Source: CAWAXW01 sp963786155 (GTDB lineage Bacteria > Actinomycetota > CADDZG01 > WHSQ01). From it: DNA of 64,000 nucleotides. Every line of letters begins with the position of its first letter. The stretch's first letter is position 1. The notes under the pieces are model-generated. The model had not been told where the DNA came from. It saw only the letters and a program-made list of their open reading frames with translations, and did not search any database. This document shows positions 48,023 to 59,421 of this stretch, piece after piece. Where the stretch lies: the NCBI GenBank assembly GCA_963786155.1, contig CAWAXW010000006.1:248001-312000 (forward strand), given 5' to 3'. A program made the position numbers and the translations under genes.

Positions 48023-49555
48023 ATGCGTCTCTTCAGCATGAAAAAGCTGAATGCAACAACTCATCGGATGTACAGCACCGTGCCCTTCGTCGTTGCAATC
48101 CTGCTCGGGCAGTGGAACCTCGGCCTGGCGGATGTCCAAGCGCGCTACAAGAACGCAACCTCGAGAACGGGTGTCAATTTCGAGATGACGATGTCGTGGG
48201 GATCGAACTGGGTTGATTTCGATCGCGACGGCGACGCCGATCTCTTCGCGAACCGTCATTGGCGCACGCCGCGGCTCTACGAGAATGTCGAAGGCGTCTA
48301 TGAACTGACGGCCGAAACCTTCCCCAACTATCGTCCCGGGCGCGCATTCGATCGACACACCTGTTCGTGGGGAGAAGCGAACGGTGACGGGTCACCCGAG
48401 CTCTACTGCGCGGCGGGAGCCAAGAGCGGCCGGGGCACGGGCCAGGACCAACTCTGGTTCCGGACAAGAGACGGCTTCGAGAACCGCAGCCCCGAATACG
48501 GGACCGAGGATTGGAAAGGCCGAACCCGCTCCGTCTCGTGGCTCGACTACGACACCGACGGTGACCTCGATCTCTTCCTGCTGCAAAAGAAGAGGAAGGG
48601 CGAGCCGAACCGGATGATGCGCAACGATCGCGGTTCCTTCAAGGAAGCAAAGGTTGGGTTGAGCGAAGAGATGAACGGGCTGTCGGCGACCTGGAGCGAT
48701 TGGGACCGAGATGGCGATCCCGACCTCCTCGTCACTCGCTACACGCCCGAGCCAACTATCGCCTACGAGAACGTCGGGGGCACCTTCGACAAGACGAGCA
48801 TCGCCGGCATCACGGGCCAACACTGGACGTCGTCGGCTTGGGGCGACTACGACGGCGACGGGTGGACCGACCTACAGATGGTCGGGCCGAGAGGAACGGT
48901 CATCGCCCGCAACGTCGGTGGCGAGTTCGAGATCGTGCAGGACGTGGCGCTTGCCTCGGGGTCGTCGAGCACCTGGATCGACTTCGACAATGACGGCGAT
49001 CTCGATTCGTTCGTCGTGCAAGGCACGGTAGGCGGCTCGAATCAGTCCGACCTACTCCTGGTCAACGAGGCCCATGGGTTCACGGACGCGGGGCTGGATT
49101 CGGTTGCAGGGCCCGAGTCCGGCTCGGGCGAAAGCGTGTCGTCCTCCGATCACGATCGCGACGGGGATCTAGATCTCTTCGTGACCAATGGGGCCACGCT
49201 GGACATGGAGTCCCAGCTCCAGGGCAAGTGGGTCCTGTGGGAGAACGCCACGCCCGTACAAGGATGGGCCGGGCTCGAGCTGGTCGGCGACTTCTGGAAC
49301 CCCTTTGGTTACGGCGCCCGCATCGTGGTCGAGCTCGAGGACGGCACCACCTACCACCGGGAGTTGAACGACGGCATGGGCCTGCGCGCCCAATCCGAGG
49401 TCGGCCACCAGGTGCTGGGCCTCGGCTCGAGCGATGGTGCGACCGTCCGGATCGAGTGGCCGAACGGACTCACCGATTGCACTCAGGTCCGCAAGGGCGA
49501 AACGACCGTGATCCGGCTGGGGACGTCCCTATGCGCCGGGCAGGCTGCCTCGTAG
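48023..49555 (+). CDS. secreted FG-GAP/VCBS repeat protein with ASPIC/UnbV C-terminal domain
   Basis: 510 residues from the ATG at 48023; 48038 is an alternative. A hydrophobic signal follows (YSTVPFVVAILLGQWNLGLA). At least six Ca-binding loops of the form DxDxDGDxDLF occur: DFDRDGDADLF, DYDTDGDLDLF, DWDRDGDPDLL, DYDGDGWTDL, DFDNDGDLDSF, DHDRDGDLDLF, each in a beta-propeller blade. The end (GYGARIVVELEDGTTYHREL to VRIEWPNG) is the ASPIC/UnbV domain. Likely an extracellular or surface binding protein. It is divergent from the RTX gene. Confidence 0.9.
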   Translation: MRLFSMKKLNATTHRMYSTVPFVVAILLGQWNLGLADVQARYKNATSRTGVNFEMTMSWGSNWVDFDRDGDADLFANRHWRTPRLYENVEGVYELTAETFPNYRPGRAFDRHTCSWGEANGDGSPELYCAAGAKSGRGTGQDQLWFRTRDGFENRSPEYGTEDWKGRTRSVSWLDYDTDGDLDLFLLQKKRKGEPNRMMRNDRGSFKEAKVGLSEEMNGLSATWSDWDRDGDPDLLVTRYTPEPTIAYENVGGTFDKTSIAGITGQHWTSSAWGDYDGDGWTDLQMVGPRGTVIARNVGGEFEIVQDVALASGSSSTWIDFDNDGDLDSFVVQGTVGGSNQSDLLLVNEAHGFTDAGLDSVAGPESGSGESVSSSDHDRDGDLDLFVTNGATLDMESQLQGKWVLWENATPVQGWAGLELVGDFWNPFGYGARIVVELEDGTTYHRELNDGMGLRAQSEVGHQVLGLGSSDGATVRIEWPNGLTDCTQVRKGETTVIRLGTSLCAGQAAS

Positions 49556-50563
49556 CTGTGCGGACCCGGTCGCGACCGCAACCCGCTTGCCATCGGCGTT
49601 CAGGACCTCGGTGTTCGCGATCGCCAGCGACTTTCCTCGGTGCGCGACGGTCGCTTGGGCTTTGAGAAGGCGTCCATCGGGTGGGAGTGGACGCAAGTAG
49701 TTCACCTTGAGATCGACCATCGCGTAGCTCGTGCCCGCCCCTAGCGTCGTGTGTATCGCGACGGCCAGCGCGGTCTCGCACACCAAGGCCGTCACCCCAC
49801 CTTGCACGTAGCCGGTGGGTGAGGCCAGCCATTCGTGCACGGGCACCGTCACCTCGGCCGAACCCTCCTCTACTGCCGAAGGGCGGATGCCGGTGAGGTA
49901 ACTGATCGGAGGAGCGGGGAGCTCACCGGCGATGTATGCGCGCAGGGTCTCGAGCCCCGGGCGGGACCAGATCTCCTCTGCAGTGACGACCCCGCCCTCG
50001 ACTGGCCTCTCCCATGGATCTGGCGTGTCGTAGGTAGGTGGAGCCGGCGTCGGATCCGTCGGCTCCGGTGTTGATGGGACCGGTTCGAGTTGCGGGAAGA
50101 CGTGGCATCGAGATGTCCCGTGCGCGACGAGCCTGCCGTCGGCATCCTCCACCGTCACGTCCGAGAGTGCGAGCGACCGACCGACGTGGATGGCCCGTCC
50201 GGTCGCCCTCAGGTGGCGACCATCGGTGGGCACCGGCCTGAGTGAAGTGATCGACAGCTCGGCGGTCGTGTAGGGGGTCGCAGGGCCGAGCTTCGTCTGG
50301 ATGGCGCATCCCAAGCTCGCATCGGCGAGCAGCGCCTGAGCGCCGCCCGAGATGACTCCCAGGACGCTCGCAAGCCATGGGCTCGTGGGCATCTCGAAGA
50401 TCGCGAGCCCGTCCTCGAAGGCGATCGGGCGCTGGCCTGTCAACCGCGAGAGTGGCGGCGCCTGCGCCCCCGGGTTCCGGAAGCTTCGCAGTTGTTCGAG
50501 CCCGCTCAATCCCAGGATCGCGGGGTCGAAGTAACCGCCGCGCACTGGCTCGTCCCAGATCAT
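49529..50563 (-). CDS. tandem hotdog-fold PaaI-type thioesterase
   Basis: 344 residues from the ATG at 50563 (MIWDEPVRGG); starts at 50596 or 50608 would overlap purN. Two homologous hotdog domains lie in one chain: domain 1 (SPWLASVLGVISGGAQALLA) and domain 2 (HEWLASPTGYVQGGVTALVC), each preceded by YLTG or RLTG-type strands and followed by SLRPVPTDG or NYLRPLPPDG. They are joined by a Pro/Thr-rich linker. Such proteins hydrolyse acyl-CoA thioesters; substrate unknown. The two halves may mimic a homodimer. Its end overlaps the FG-GAP gene by 27 nt. Confidence 0.83.
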   Translation of the reverse strand: MIWDEPVRGGYFDPAILGLSGLEQLRSFRNPGAQAPPLSRLTGQRPIAFEDGLAIFEMPTSPWLASVLGVISGGAQALLADASLGCAIQTKLGPATPYTTAELSITSLRPVPTDGRHLRATGRAIHVGRSLALSDVTVEDADGRLVAHGTSRCHVFPQLEPVPSTPEPTDPTPAPPTYDTPDPWERPVEGGVVTAEEIWSRPGLETLRAYIAGELPAPPISYLTGIRPSAVEEGSAEVTVPVHEWLASPTGYVQGGVTALVCETALAVAIHTTLGAGTSYAMVDLKVNYLRPLPPDGRLLKAQATVAHRGKSLAIANTEVLNADGKRVAVATGSAQLRGSLPGA

Positions 50564-50570
50564 CGGCGGA

Positions 50571-50576
50571 TAGGGT
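50571..50576 (+). promoter_or_regulatory. -10 box of purN (leaderless)
   Basis: TAGGGT followed after 6 nt by the purN GTG; no Shine-Dalgarno is present and no good -35 is visible. Confidence 0.45.
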
Positions 50577-50582
50577 AGCCGC

Positions 50583-51185
50583 GTGGCAGGGCGCATCGTC
50601 GTACTCATCTCGGGAGCCGGCTCCAACATGTTGGCGCTCGACCAAGAATGCAGGGACCGAAGGGTGCCCGGGAGCGTCGTCGCCGTCATCGCCGACCGGC
50701 CGTGCGCGGGCATCGAAGCGGCGAACGAGCGAGGGCTCACTACCGCGGTTATCGAGCCGGACAACTTCGGGTCACGTCAGGAGTGGAGCGAGGCTCTGCG
50801 TGATGAGGTGACTCGCCACGGCCCCGACTTGATCGTGTCGGCCGGGTTCATGCGCATCCTCTCGCCCGGATTCGTCGATTCCTTCGCCGATTGTCTGATC
50901 AACATCCATCCTTCGTTGCTGCCGGCATTTCCCGGTGCCCACGCGGTCCGAGACGCGCTTGCCGCGGGGGCCACCGAGACGGGGACCACCGTCCACTTCA
51001 TCGATCACGAGGTCGACCACGGCCCCGTTATCAGCCAGGCCCGGGTAGAGATCCGGCCGGGCGACACCGAGGATTCGCTCCACCAACGCATTAAGGAGTC
51101 CGAGCACCGGCTGTTGCCCAGGATGTGCAAGGACTTCCTGGAGGGAAGGGTGGCCCTCGAAGACCTGCTCACCGGGCAGACGTAG
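50583..51185 (+). CDS. purN: phosphoribosylglycinamide formyltransferase
   Basis: 200 residues, GTG start. Transfers formyl from 10-formyl-THF to GAR in purine synthesis. Motifs: VVLISGAGSNMLAL, INIHPSLLPAFPGAHAVRDA (catalytic Asn/His) and VHFIDHEVDHGPVI (catalytic Asp). The stop overlaps the purH GTG. Confidence 0.96.
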   Translation: MAGRIVVLISGAGSNMLALDQECRDRRVPGSVVAVIADRPCAGIEAANERGLTTAVIEPDNFGSRQEWSEALRDEVTRHGPDLIVSAGFMRILSPGFVDSFADCLINIHPSLLPAFPGAHAVRDALAAGATETGTTVHFIDHEVDHGPVISQARVEIRPGDTEDSLHQRIKESEHRLLPRMCKDFLEGRVALEDLLTGQT

Positions 51186-52705
51186 TGCCGGTCAAGAGAG
51201 CTCTGCTGAGCGTCTCGGACAAGACGGGGATCGTCGAGTTCGGCCGCGCTCTGGTCGAAGCCGGGGTCGACCTGATCTCGAGCGGAGGGACGGCCGCAGC
51301 ATTGCGTGATGCCGGTGTCCCGGTTACGCCTGTGCCCGAGGTGACAGGAGCGCCCGAGATCCTCGGGGGCCGCGTGAAGACGCTCCACCCCAAGATCCAC
51401 GGCGGGATACTCGCCGACAGGCGCGACCCCGATCATGTGGCGCAGCTCGAAGAGCAGGGGATCGAACCGATCGATCTCGTTGTGTGCAACCTCTATCCAT
51501 TCGAGCGCACGATCGAGACGGATGCCGTGCTCGAGGAAGAAGCAGTCGAGCAGATCGACATCGGGGGCCCGGCGATGGTGCGGGCCGCGGCCAAGAACTT
51601 CAGCTCGGTCACGGTCGTCGTTAATCCGAAACGCTACGGGACCATCATGGACGAGATCCGGACGAGCGGGGAGGTGTCGGACCAGACGCGCAGGCGACTC
51701 GCGCTCGAGGCCTTCCAGCACACTGCGATGTACGACACCGCGATCGCGCGATGGCTGTCGCGTGGCGATGAGCTCCCCGAACGACTCGTGTTCGGAGCAG
51801 ACAAGGTCATCGAGCTTCGCTACGGCGAGAACCCGCATCAGCGCGCCGCGTTCTACCGTGACCTCGGCTCGCCCAAAGGGCTCGCCGCAGCCGAGCAGCT
51901 GCACGGCAAGGAGCTCTCCTACAACAACATCCTCGACACGGACGCTGCGTGGAAGCTGGCTAACGAGTTCGACCAGCCGGCGGCCGCCATCATCAAGCAC
52001 TCGAACCCCTGCGGCGTAGCGATCGCATCGACGGTAGAAGAGGCCTACCGAAGGGCGCTCGAGTGCGACCGCACGAGCGCGTTCGGGGGCATCATCGCTC
52101 TCAACCGTCCGTGTGACGGCGCAACCGCGGCGGCGATCGCCGAGATCTTCACGGAGGTCGTGATCGCCCCGGGCTTCGACTCCGATGCTCTCGAGGCGCT
52201 TGCGTCCAAGAAGAATCTCCGCCTGTTGCGCGCCGGAACCGAGTTAACGCCGGAGCTCGAGGTGCGCAAGGTTGCCGGTGGGCTCCTGATCCAGTCGCCC
52301 GACGTCCGCGACCCGGCTCTGGATCCGAAGGTTGTCACGAAGGCGCAACCGACCCAGCAGCAATGGATCGATCTCCGCTTCGCCTGGATCGTCGTGAAGC
52401 ACGTCAAGTCGAACGCGATCGTGTTCGCCACCGACGGGGTGGCGGTCGGCGTCGGAGCCGGTCAGATGAGCCGCGTCGAGGCGACCGAGCTGGCGGCCAA
52501 GCGCGCCGCCGGACGGGCCCAGGGAGCCGCGTGCGCCTCGGATGCCTTCTTCCCGTTCAGGGACGGGCTCGACGCTGCTGTCGCCGCCGGAGCAGGGGCC
52601 GTGATCCAGCCGGGTGGCTCCGTTCGCGACGACGAAGTCATCGCCGCCGCCGACGAACACGGCATCCCGATGGTCTTCACGGGCCGGAGGCACTTCCGCC
52701 ACTAG
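51185..52705 (+). CDS. purH: bifunctional AICAR transformylase / IMP cyclohydrolase
   Basis: 506 residues, GTG start in TAGTG overlap with purN. Performs the last two steps to IMP. N-terminal cyclohydrolase (MGS-like) domain: [37 protein letters not shown]-terminal transformylase: [54 protein letters not shown]. Full length and uninterrupted. Confidence 0.97.
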   Translation: MPVKRALLSVSDKTGIVEFGRALVEAGVDLISSGGTAAALRDAGVPVTPVPEVTGAPEILGGRVKTLHPKIHGGILADRRDPDHVAQLEEQGIEPIDLVVCNLYPFERTIETDAVLEEEAVEQIDIGGPAMVRAAAKNFSSVTVVVNPKRYGTIMDEIRTSGEVSDQTRRRLALEAFQHTAMYDTAIARWLSRGDELPERLVFGADKVIELRYGENPHQRAAFYRDLGSPKGLAAAEQLHGKELSYNNILDTDAAWKLANEFDQPAAAIIKHSNPCGVAIASTVEEAYRRALECDRTSAFGGIIALNRPCDGATAAAIAEIFTEVVIAPGFDSDALEALASKKNLRLLRAGTELTPELEVRKVAGGLLIQSPDVRDPALDPKVVTKAQPTQQQWIDLRFAWIVVKHVKSNAIVFATDGVAVGVGAGQMSRVEATELAAKRAAGRAQGAACASDAFFPFRDGLDAAVAAGAGAVIQPGGSVRDDEVIAAADEHGIPMVFTGRRHFRH

Positions 52706-52720
52706 AGAGGGGCTCAGGAC

Positions 52721-53581
52721 ATGACGGCATCGATCATCGACGGCAAGGCGATCGCGGCTGACATCCGCAACGAGGTCGCGGCGGAGTGCAAAGAACTATC
52801 CAACTCGGGAGTAACCCCCGGCCTGGCCACAGTTCTCGTCGGCGACGACCCGGCCTCGCACATCTATGTGCGAACCAAGCGCAAGATGTGTGAAGAGGTC
52901 GGCATCAACTCGTGGGATCACGACCTCCCGGCAAGCACTTCCCAGGACGACCTCCTCGCACTTCTCGACCGGCTGAACGCCGACGACAAAGTTCACGGCA
53001 TCCTCGTCCAGTTGCCCCTCCCCGAGCACGTTGAAGAGTTCGTTGTGCTGGATGCGGTCTCTCCGTCCAAGGACGCGGACGGTTTCCACCCCTTCAACAT
53101 GGGTCGCCTGCTCTCAGGCGACGCGGTGATCGCCCCGGCAACGCCGGCCGGGATCCAACAACTGCTGATCCGATCCAACATCGAAACGAGCGGGGCAGAG
53201 GTGGTGATCGTCGGGCGCTCGAACATCGTGGGCAAGCCGCTTGCCGCGTTGATGGTGCAGAAGGCCGCCGGGGCGAACGCGACCGTGACGGTCTGCCACA
53301 CGGGCACCCGCGACCTGATGGCGCACACCAAACGGGCCGACATCCTCGTTGCGGCGATCGGCCGGGCGAAGGCGATCACGGCCCCGATGGTGAAGGAGGG
53401 CGCGACCGTCATCGACGTAGGGATGAACCGTACCGAGGAGGGTCTCGTAGGCGACGTCGACTACCCGGCGGTGCGAGAGATCGCCGGCGCGATCACGCCG
53501 GTGCCGGGTGGGGTGGGGCCCATGACGATCGCGATGCTGCTGAGCAACGTCGCGACCTTGGCGCGTTCGACTCTTCCTTAG
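52721..53581 (+). CDS. folD: methylenetetrahydrofolate dehydrogenase / methenyl-THF cyclohydrolase
   Basis: 286 residues. Supplies 10-formyl-THF used by PurN and PurH, so the operon order is functional. Motifs: [20 protein letters not shown] with the catalytic Lys, [31 protein letters not shown] (NADP loop) and [18 protein letters not shown]. 15 nt after purH. Confidence 0.96.
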   Translation: MTASIIDGKAIAADIRNEVAAECKELSNSGVTPGLATVLVGDDPASHIYVRTKRKMCEEVGINSWDHDLPASTSQDDLLALLDRLNADDKVHGILVQLPLPEHVEEFVVLDAVSPSKDADGFHPFNMGRLLSGDAVIAPATPAGIQQLLIRSNIETSGAEVVIVGRSNIVGKPLAALMVQKAAGANATVTVCHTGTRDLMAHTKRADILVAAIGRAKAITAPMVKEGATVIDVGMNRTEEGLVGDVDYPAVREIAGAITPVPGGVGPMTIAMLLSNVATLARSTLP

Positions 53582-54702
53582 CGGGCTCGGGGGCCTTCTA
53601 GAAGCCCGTCCTTGTCCTTGTCGCCTTTGCCCTTGTCATCGTTCTTGCCCTCCCCGGGATCGATATCCGGTTCCGTGCCCCCGCCCGGCCCGCCCAGCTC
53701 GGAGCTCGACCCAGAGTTGTCTTTGTCCTTGTCCTTGTCTTTGCTCTTGTCTTTGTCCGGCCCGCCTTCGTTCCCGTCCTTGTCGGGCTTACCGTCGCCA
53801 CTGCCCTGGCCGGGCTCGCCGTCCTGATTCCCATGCCCTTGCCCCTGGCCGCTGCGATCGTCGTTGCCCTGGCCGTCCTCTTCGCCGGAGCCCGGTCCCG
53901 AGTTGTCATCCTGATCCTCGATGGGCCCCGATCCCTGTCCGTTCCCGGTTCCGTCGTGACTGTCACCGTCGCGATCGCGGTCTCGATCGTCGTCGTTCCC
54001 ACGCCCTTCGTTTCCGTTGTCGTCATCACGGGCCTCCGCAGGAGCGCCGCCATCGTTGCCGGTGCCCTGGCTGGAAGATCCGCGGTCATCGGCTCCGTCG
54101 ATGACGTCGTCATCGGTCCCGACGTTCGCCGCCTCGAGATCGATCGCCTTGAGCAGCGACAGCGCCTGCACTCGTAACCGAGCGACCTCGGCAACTAGTC
54201 GTCCCCGGGCTGCCTCGTCGTAGTCGTTTAGCAAGGCCTCGGCGCCGCCGAGCTCGAACATGGCAGTGAGGATCGCTGCAAGAGAGGCTTCTGGATCGGC
54301 AACGAGATCTTCGTTGGCTTCTTCTAGCAGCGCTTCCGCTCGTGCGATATGGCTTTCGATCTCTTCTTCGACGGGAGACGCGAGCCCAACAGTGCCCAGT
54401 ACCTGGCGCACCGGGTAGAGGACGTCGCCGGGTGTCGCCGAGCGTCCCGCCAGCCCGAGCGCGACGACAAGGAACGCACCCGCGGCCGCCACCACGAGGT
54501 TGCGCACGATCCCCCAAGGCCGGCCGCGCTGGGCGATCGCATTGAGGAACAGCGCGCGCTCGCGCCTGGCATCGGGGAGCTCGGGATCGAACGCGGACGA
54601 CAGATTCCTCGCCAACCCTGCAAGGTCCGAGATGGCGGCGTCGACCGTCGTGGATCCATCCGACAAAGCGCGGTCCAGTGCCCTCTCCAGGTTGCGGCTC
54701 AT
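53578..54702 (-). CDS. membrane protein with DUF5667-like region and long acidic Gly/Asp/Lys tail; probable sigma-factor partner
   Basis: 374 residues. Overlaps the ECF sigma gene start-to-stop (ATGA). N-terminal cytoplasmic segment of ~65 residues, one membrane helix ([19 protein letters not shown]), then a helical region with [17 protein letters not shown] and [20 protein letters not shown], as in DUF5667 proteins. From about residue 200 it is low-complexity: Asp/Gly/Asn/Lys-rich with alternating DKDKDK. The tail would lie outside the cell, unstructured and strongly charged. Position suggests an anti-sigma or sensor role; no zinc-binding HxxxCxxC motif is seen. Confidence 0.8.
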   Translation of the reverse strand: MSRNLERALDRALSDGSTTVDAAISDLAGLARNLSSAFDPELPDARRERALFLNAIAQRGRPWGIVRNLVVAAAGAFLVVALGLAGRSATPGDVLYPVRQVLGTVGLASPVEEEIESHIARAEALLEEANEDLVADPEASLAAILTAMFELGGAEALLNDYDEAARGRLVAEVARLRVQALSLLKAIDLEAANVGTDDDVIDGADDRGSSSQGTGNDGGAPAEARDDDNGNEGRGNDDDRDRDRDGDSHDGTGNGQGSGPIEDQDDNSGPGSGEEDGQGNDDRSGQGQGHGNQDGEPGQGSGDGKPDKDGNEGGPDKDKSKDKDKDKDNSGSSSELGGPGGGTEPDIDPGEGKNDDKGKGDKDKDGLLEGPRAR

Positions 54703-55254
54703 CGCGAGCCCACCCCTTCGACCATCATCTTGCGCAAGCTGGCAAGGGCTCGGAACTGGAGTTGCCTGACGGCGTTGGAGTTGCGGTTCATGACCTGTCC
54801 GATCTCCTTGGTGTCGAGGTCGGCCGCGAACCGCAGAAGCAGAACCTCGGACTGGTCGGCCGGAAGCCGATCGAGATAGGAGCGCAGGGTCGCGGCGGTC
54901 TCGACCGAGAGGGCCCGCGGTTCGGGGCCGAGCTCGACGGGTGCGGGCTCCTCACGGTCAAGATCGATGGGGCTCTCCCGGCTCTCGAGCCGGACGTTGT
55001 CGATGACGAGGTTGTAGGCGATCCGGAAGAGCCACGCCTCGAACCCGGCGCCCTTCCAACGGAACTTCGTGAGGTCACGGAGCACTCGAGCGAAGCACTC
55101 GGCCGCCACGTCCTGGGCGTCGTCCGGATCCGAAGCTTGGCGAGGGCATACCGATAGATCCGCGGGTAGTAGGTGTCGAAGAGGAGCGCAGCGGCATCCT
55201 CATCCCCCCGGGCGGCCCGGCTGACTTCACGTCTGAGATCGTCGATAGGAACAT
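54699..55254 (-). CDS. ECF-type RNA polymerase sigma factor (one frame break)
   Basis: About 185 residues. Region 2: AARGDEDAAALLFDTYYPRI and YRYALAKL, then after a break near 55128 (apparently one base missing) DPDDAQDVAAECFARVLRD. Region 4: LPADQSEVLLLRFAADLDTK, EIGQVMNRNSNAVRQLQFRA. The exact start is uncertain: the ATG at 55254 is in a different frame from PIDDLRREVSRAA, so another indel or a non-standard start is needed. Confidence 0.88.
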
Positions 55255-55327
55255 TCTGCTCCGATAACGGAGCAACCCGACCTGCCGTTACGTCCCGAGA
55301 AGGAAATTTCGGGCGAAGTCAGGGGCA

Positions 55328-56512
55328 CTAGCCTCGTTCGCTGAGAGGTACGTAACTCCTGGGCTCGGGGCCGACGTACTCGTGGTCGGGGCGGATCAGG
55401 CGGTTGTCCGCGTACTGCTCGCGGACGTGGGCCGTCCAGCCGGAGACCCGGCTGCAGGCGAAGACCGGCGTGAAGAGGTCGGTGGGGATCTGCAGGTAGC
55501 CGTAGACGGACGCGGCGTAGAAGTCGACGTTCGGGTAGATGCCCTTCTCGTCCATGACGGTCTTCTCGATCTCCTGGGAGATCTCGAAGTTGGAGGGGTC
55601 GCCGGTCTTCTCGGCGAGCTCCTTGGCCATCTTGCGGAGGTGCGTCGCGCGGGGGTCCTCGGTCTTGTAGACGCGGTGTCCGAAGCCCATCACCTTCTCT
55701 TTGTTGCGGAGCTTCTCGACGATGTAGTCGCGCGCCTTGTCGGCCCCGCCGAGCTCCTTGATCTCTTTGATCATGCGCATGACCTGCTCGTTGGCACCAC
55801 CGTGGAGCGGGCCCTTGAGAGCCGCGATCGCGGCGGTCATCGCCGAGTGGATGTCGGAGAGCGTTGCGGCACACACGCGCGCTGCGAAGGTCGACGCGTT
55901 CATCGTGTGGTCGGCATGGAGGATCAGGCAGATGTCGAAGATGCGAGCCGCCTCGTCGTCGGCCTTGTCGCCCTTGAGCATGTAGAGGAAGTTGGCCGCC
56001 TGGGACAGGCTGGGATCGGGAGGGACGAGCTCCTCGTTCTTCCGCATGCGGTCGTAGTAGGCGACCATCGTGGGGAAGCACGGCGACAGAGCCGGATCGC
56101 CTTGCGGTAGTTCGCTTCCTCCGAGGTGTCCCAGCCGTCGGGGTCCTGGGCCGACGACGCCGAGACGGCGGTGCGCAGCATCGACATCGGGAGCGCAGTT
56201 CTCGGCGAGGTGCGGCAGCAGCTGCCTGAGCGAAGTCGTTCGGCTCCCGCTCCGTGGCGATCTGGTCCTTGATCTCGTCGAGCTGCTGCTCGTTCGGGAG
56301 CTCGAGGTGGTGGAGGAGGTAGATGACCTCTTCGAAGGTGGCGTTCGGAGCGAGGTCGTGGATGTCGTAGCCGACGTAGGAAAGGATGCCCTTCTTGCCG
56401 TCGATGTCGCTGAGATCGCGGTCTCGGCCGCTACGACACCTTCGAGGCCCTTTCCGGGTGCTGCCATGCTCCGACACGCCCTTCTGCTCGGCGTAAGCCA
56501 CGCTTCGCTCAT
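55328..56512 (-). CDS. gltA: citrate synthase, frameshifted in the N-terminal part
   Basis: About 390 residues. Reads GKGLEGVVAAETAIS, then in another frame DIDGKKGILSYVGYDIHDLA and LHHLELPNEQQLDEIKDQIA, then QLLPHLAENCAP, MSMLRTAVSASSAQDPDGWD, and a clean C-terminal two thirds. Active site: LILHADHTMNASTF, LHGGANEQVM, MGFGHRVYKTEDPR (His) and NVDFYAASVYGYL (Asp). Condenses acetyl-CoA and oxaloacetate. The ATG at 56512 (MSEAW) is followed by an alternative GTG at 56501 in another frame; frame breaks blur the exact N-terminus. Confidence 0.94.
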   Translation of the reverse strand: MSEAWLTPSRRACRSMAAPGKGLEGVVAAETAISATSTARRASFPTSATTSTTSLRTPPSKRSSTSSTTSSSRTSSSSTRSRTRSPRSGSRTTSLRQLLPHLAENCAPDVDAAHRRLGVVGPGPRRLGHLGGSELPQGDPALSPCFPTMVAYYDRMRKNEELVPPDPSLSQAANFLYMLKGDKADDEAARIFDICLILHADHTMNASTFAARVCAATLSDIHSAMTAAIAALKGPLHGGANEQVMRMIKEIKELGGADKARDYIVEKLRNKEKVMGFGHRVYKTEDPRATHLRKMAKELAEKTGDPSNFEISQEIEKTVMDEKGIYPNVDFYAASVYGYLQIPTDLFTPVFACSRVSGWTAHVREQYADNRLIRPDHEYVGPEPRSYVPLSERG

Positions 56513-56532
56513 CGGGACCAAGGCTATCAGGT

Positions 56533-56561
56533 AGGTTAGGCGCACTCTTCTAGCTGGTCAA
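56533..56561 (-). promoter_or_regulatory. promoter of gltA
   Basis: Minus strand TTGACC (56561-56556), 17 nt, TAACCT (56538-56533). Predicted start of transcription is about 14 nt before the ATG at 56512. It lies in the short gap shared with the divergent icd gene. Confidence 0.65.
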
Positions 56562-56588
56562 CAGCCATTAGACAGACAGGAGTCTCGC

Positions 56589-57694
56589 ATGTCACAGAAC
56601 GTTCATCGCGTAACCCTCATCCCCGGCGACGGAACCGGGCCCGAGATCGCCGAAGCCACCCGCCGGGTCCTCGAAGGCGACCGGCGTCAAGTTCGATTGG
56701 GACGTCCAGCACGCGGGCGTCGACGTCATGGACGAGTACGGGACGCCGCTTCCCGAGCAGGTCCTCGACTCGATCCGCAACAACAAGGTCGCCATCAAGG
56801 GCCCGATCACGACGCCGGTCGGCACGGGGTTCCGCAGCGTGAACGTGGCGCTGCGCAAGGAGCTCGACCTCTACATGTGCCTGCGGCCGTGCAAGTCCTA
56901 CACGGGCGTGCGGTCGCGCTACGAGGACATCGACCTCGTCGTCGTGCGCGAGAACCACGAGGACCTCTACGCCGGCATCGAGTTCGAGCAGGGCTCGCCC
57001 GAGGCTCGCAAGCTGATCGACTTCATCGCCGATCTGGGCGCTCGCCGGATCCGTGAGGACTCCGGGATCTCGATCAAGCCGATCTCGGTCACCGGGACGC
57101 AAGCGGATCGTTCGAGGCAGCGTTCGACTACGCGATCAAGAACGGACGCAAGAAGGTCACCGCCGTCCACAAGGCGAACATCATGAAGTTCTCGGACGGG
57201 CTGTTCCTGAAGACCGCGCAGGAGGTCGCCGAGAACGAGTACGGCGACTCCGGCGTCGAGTTCGAGGACCGCATCGTCGACAACATGTGCATGCAGCTCG
57301 TGCAGAAGCCCGAGCTCTACGACGTCCTCGTGCTGCCGAACCTCTACGGCGACATCGTGTCCGACCTCGGCGCCGGTCTCATCGGTGGTCTCGGCGTCGC
57401 TCCCGGCGGGAACATCGGCGACGACGCTGCCGTGTTCGAGCCGACGCACGGCTCGGCTCCCAAGTACGCGGGTCAGAACAAGGTCAACCCGATGGCGATG
57501 ATGCTGTCGGGCGTCCTGATGCTGCAGCCACCTCGACGAGACCGATGCGGCCGAGCGCCTCGAGAAGGCGATCGCCGACGTCATCGCCGAGGGCAAAGAC
57601 GTCACCTACGACATGAAGCCGAACCGCGACGACCCGACCGCGGTCGGGACCTCCGAGGTCGCCGACGCGATCATCGAGAAGCTGGAGGCGTCGT

Positions 57695-57696
<2 letters not shown>
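56589..57696 (+). CDS. icd: isocitrate/isopropylmalate dehydrogenase family protein, probable NAD-type isocitrate dehydrogenase, frameshifted
   Basis: About 367 residues; AGGAG precedes the [23 protein letters not shown] opens the family fold; then [40 protein letters not shown] (Ser of the substrate site), [75 protein letters not shown] and the nucleotide-binding [18 protein letters not shown]. Breaks of +1 lie near 56685, 57107, 57117 and 57532. The neighbourhood with gltA and mdh favours isocitrate over isopropylmalate. TGATG overlap with mdh. Confidence 0.9.
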
Positions 57697-58652
<956 letters not shown>

Positions 58653-58689
58653 CCGGGAAGAGTTGGCTTCGCCCGGCGTTGGAAATTGC

Positions 58690-59421
58690 ATGAGCCACAT
58701 AGACGTAACCGAAGCAACCTTCGAGCGCGATGTCGTGGAGGCCTCTCGCACGAAGCCCGTGGTCGTGGATTTCTGGGCGGAGTGGTGCGGGCCGTGCCGC
58801 GCTCTGGGACCGATCCTCGAGCGCCTGGCCGACGAGGCCGACGGAGCCTGGTCGCTGGCGAAGCTCGACGTCGATTCCAACCAGCAGATCGCGTCGGTGT
58901 TCAGCGTGCAGAGCATCCCGATGGTCCTTGGGTTCAAGGACGGCCGGCCCGTGGCGAAGTTCGTCGGCGCGCTCCCGGAGGACCAGGTCCGCGACTGGCT
59001 CGCCCAACTCGGCCCCCGGCCTGCGGACCTGTTCTTCGAAGAGGGCACCCGGGCCGAGGGGGCCGGTGACGCCGAGACTGCGCGCGCCGCGTACGAACGG
59101 GCTCTGCAAGAGGACCCGGGTCACATCGAAGCCAAGTCCGCACTGGCTCGCATCGATCTCCAACGAAGGGCCGGCGAGGTGGATGCGGACGCACTGGAGG
59201 GACTCGAAGGAGTCGATGCAGCCATCGCCCGAGCCGACCTCGAAGCCGCCGCAGGAGATCTGGAGAACACGTTCGCCCTCTTGTTAGATGCGGTGCGATC
59301 GACGGCCGGGGACGAGCGCGAACGCGTCCGGCTGCACCTGCTCGACCTTCTCGACACGATCCCCGCCGACGATCCCCGCGCCATCGCAACCCGTCGCTCG
59401 CTCTCGATGGCGCTGTTCTGA
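58690..59421 (+). CDS. thioredoxin-domain protein with TPR region (CnoX/YbbN-like)
   Basis: 243 residues from the ATG at 58690. Thioredoxin fold with an intact active site [13 protein letters not shown] (about 31-43) and cis-Pro in [10 protein letters not shown]. After residue ~112 come TPR-like helices ([40 protein letters not shown]) and a C-terminal domain with [11 protein letters not shown]. CnoX proteins are redox-active holdases that hand clients to GroEL. Here WCGPC is present, as in redox-active members. Cytoplasmic. Confidence 0.9.
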   Translation: MSHIDVTEATFERDVVEASRTKPVVVDFWAEWCGPCRALGPILERLADEADGAWSLAKLDVDSNQQIASVFSVQSIPMVLGFKDGRPVAKFVGALPEDQVRDWLAQLGPRPADLFFEEGTRAEGAGDAETARAAYERALQEDPGHIEAKSALARIDLQRRAGEVDADALEGLEGVDAAIARADLEAAAGDLENTFALLLDAVRSTAGDERERVRLHLLDLLDTIPADDPRAIATRRSLSMALF

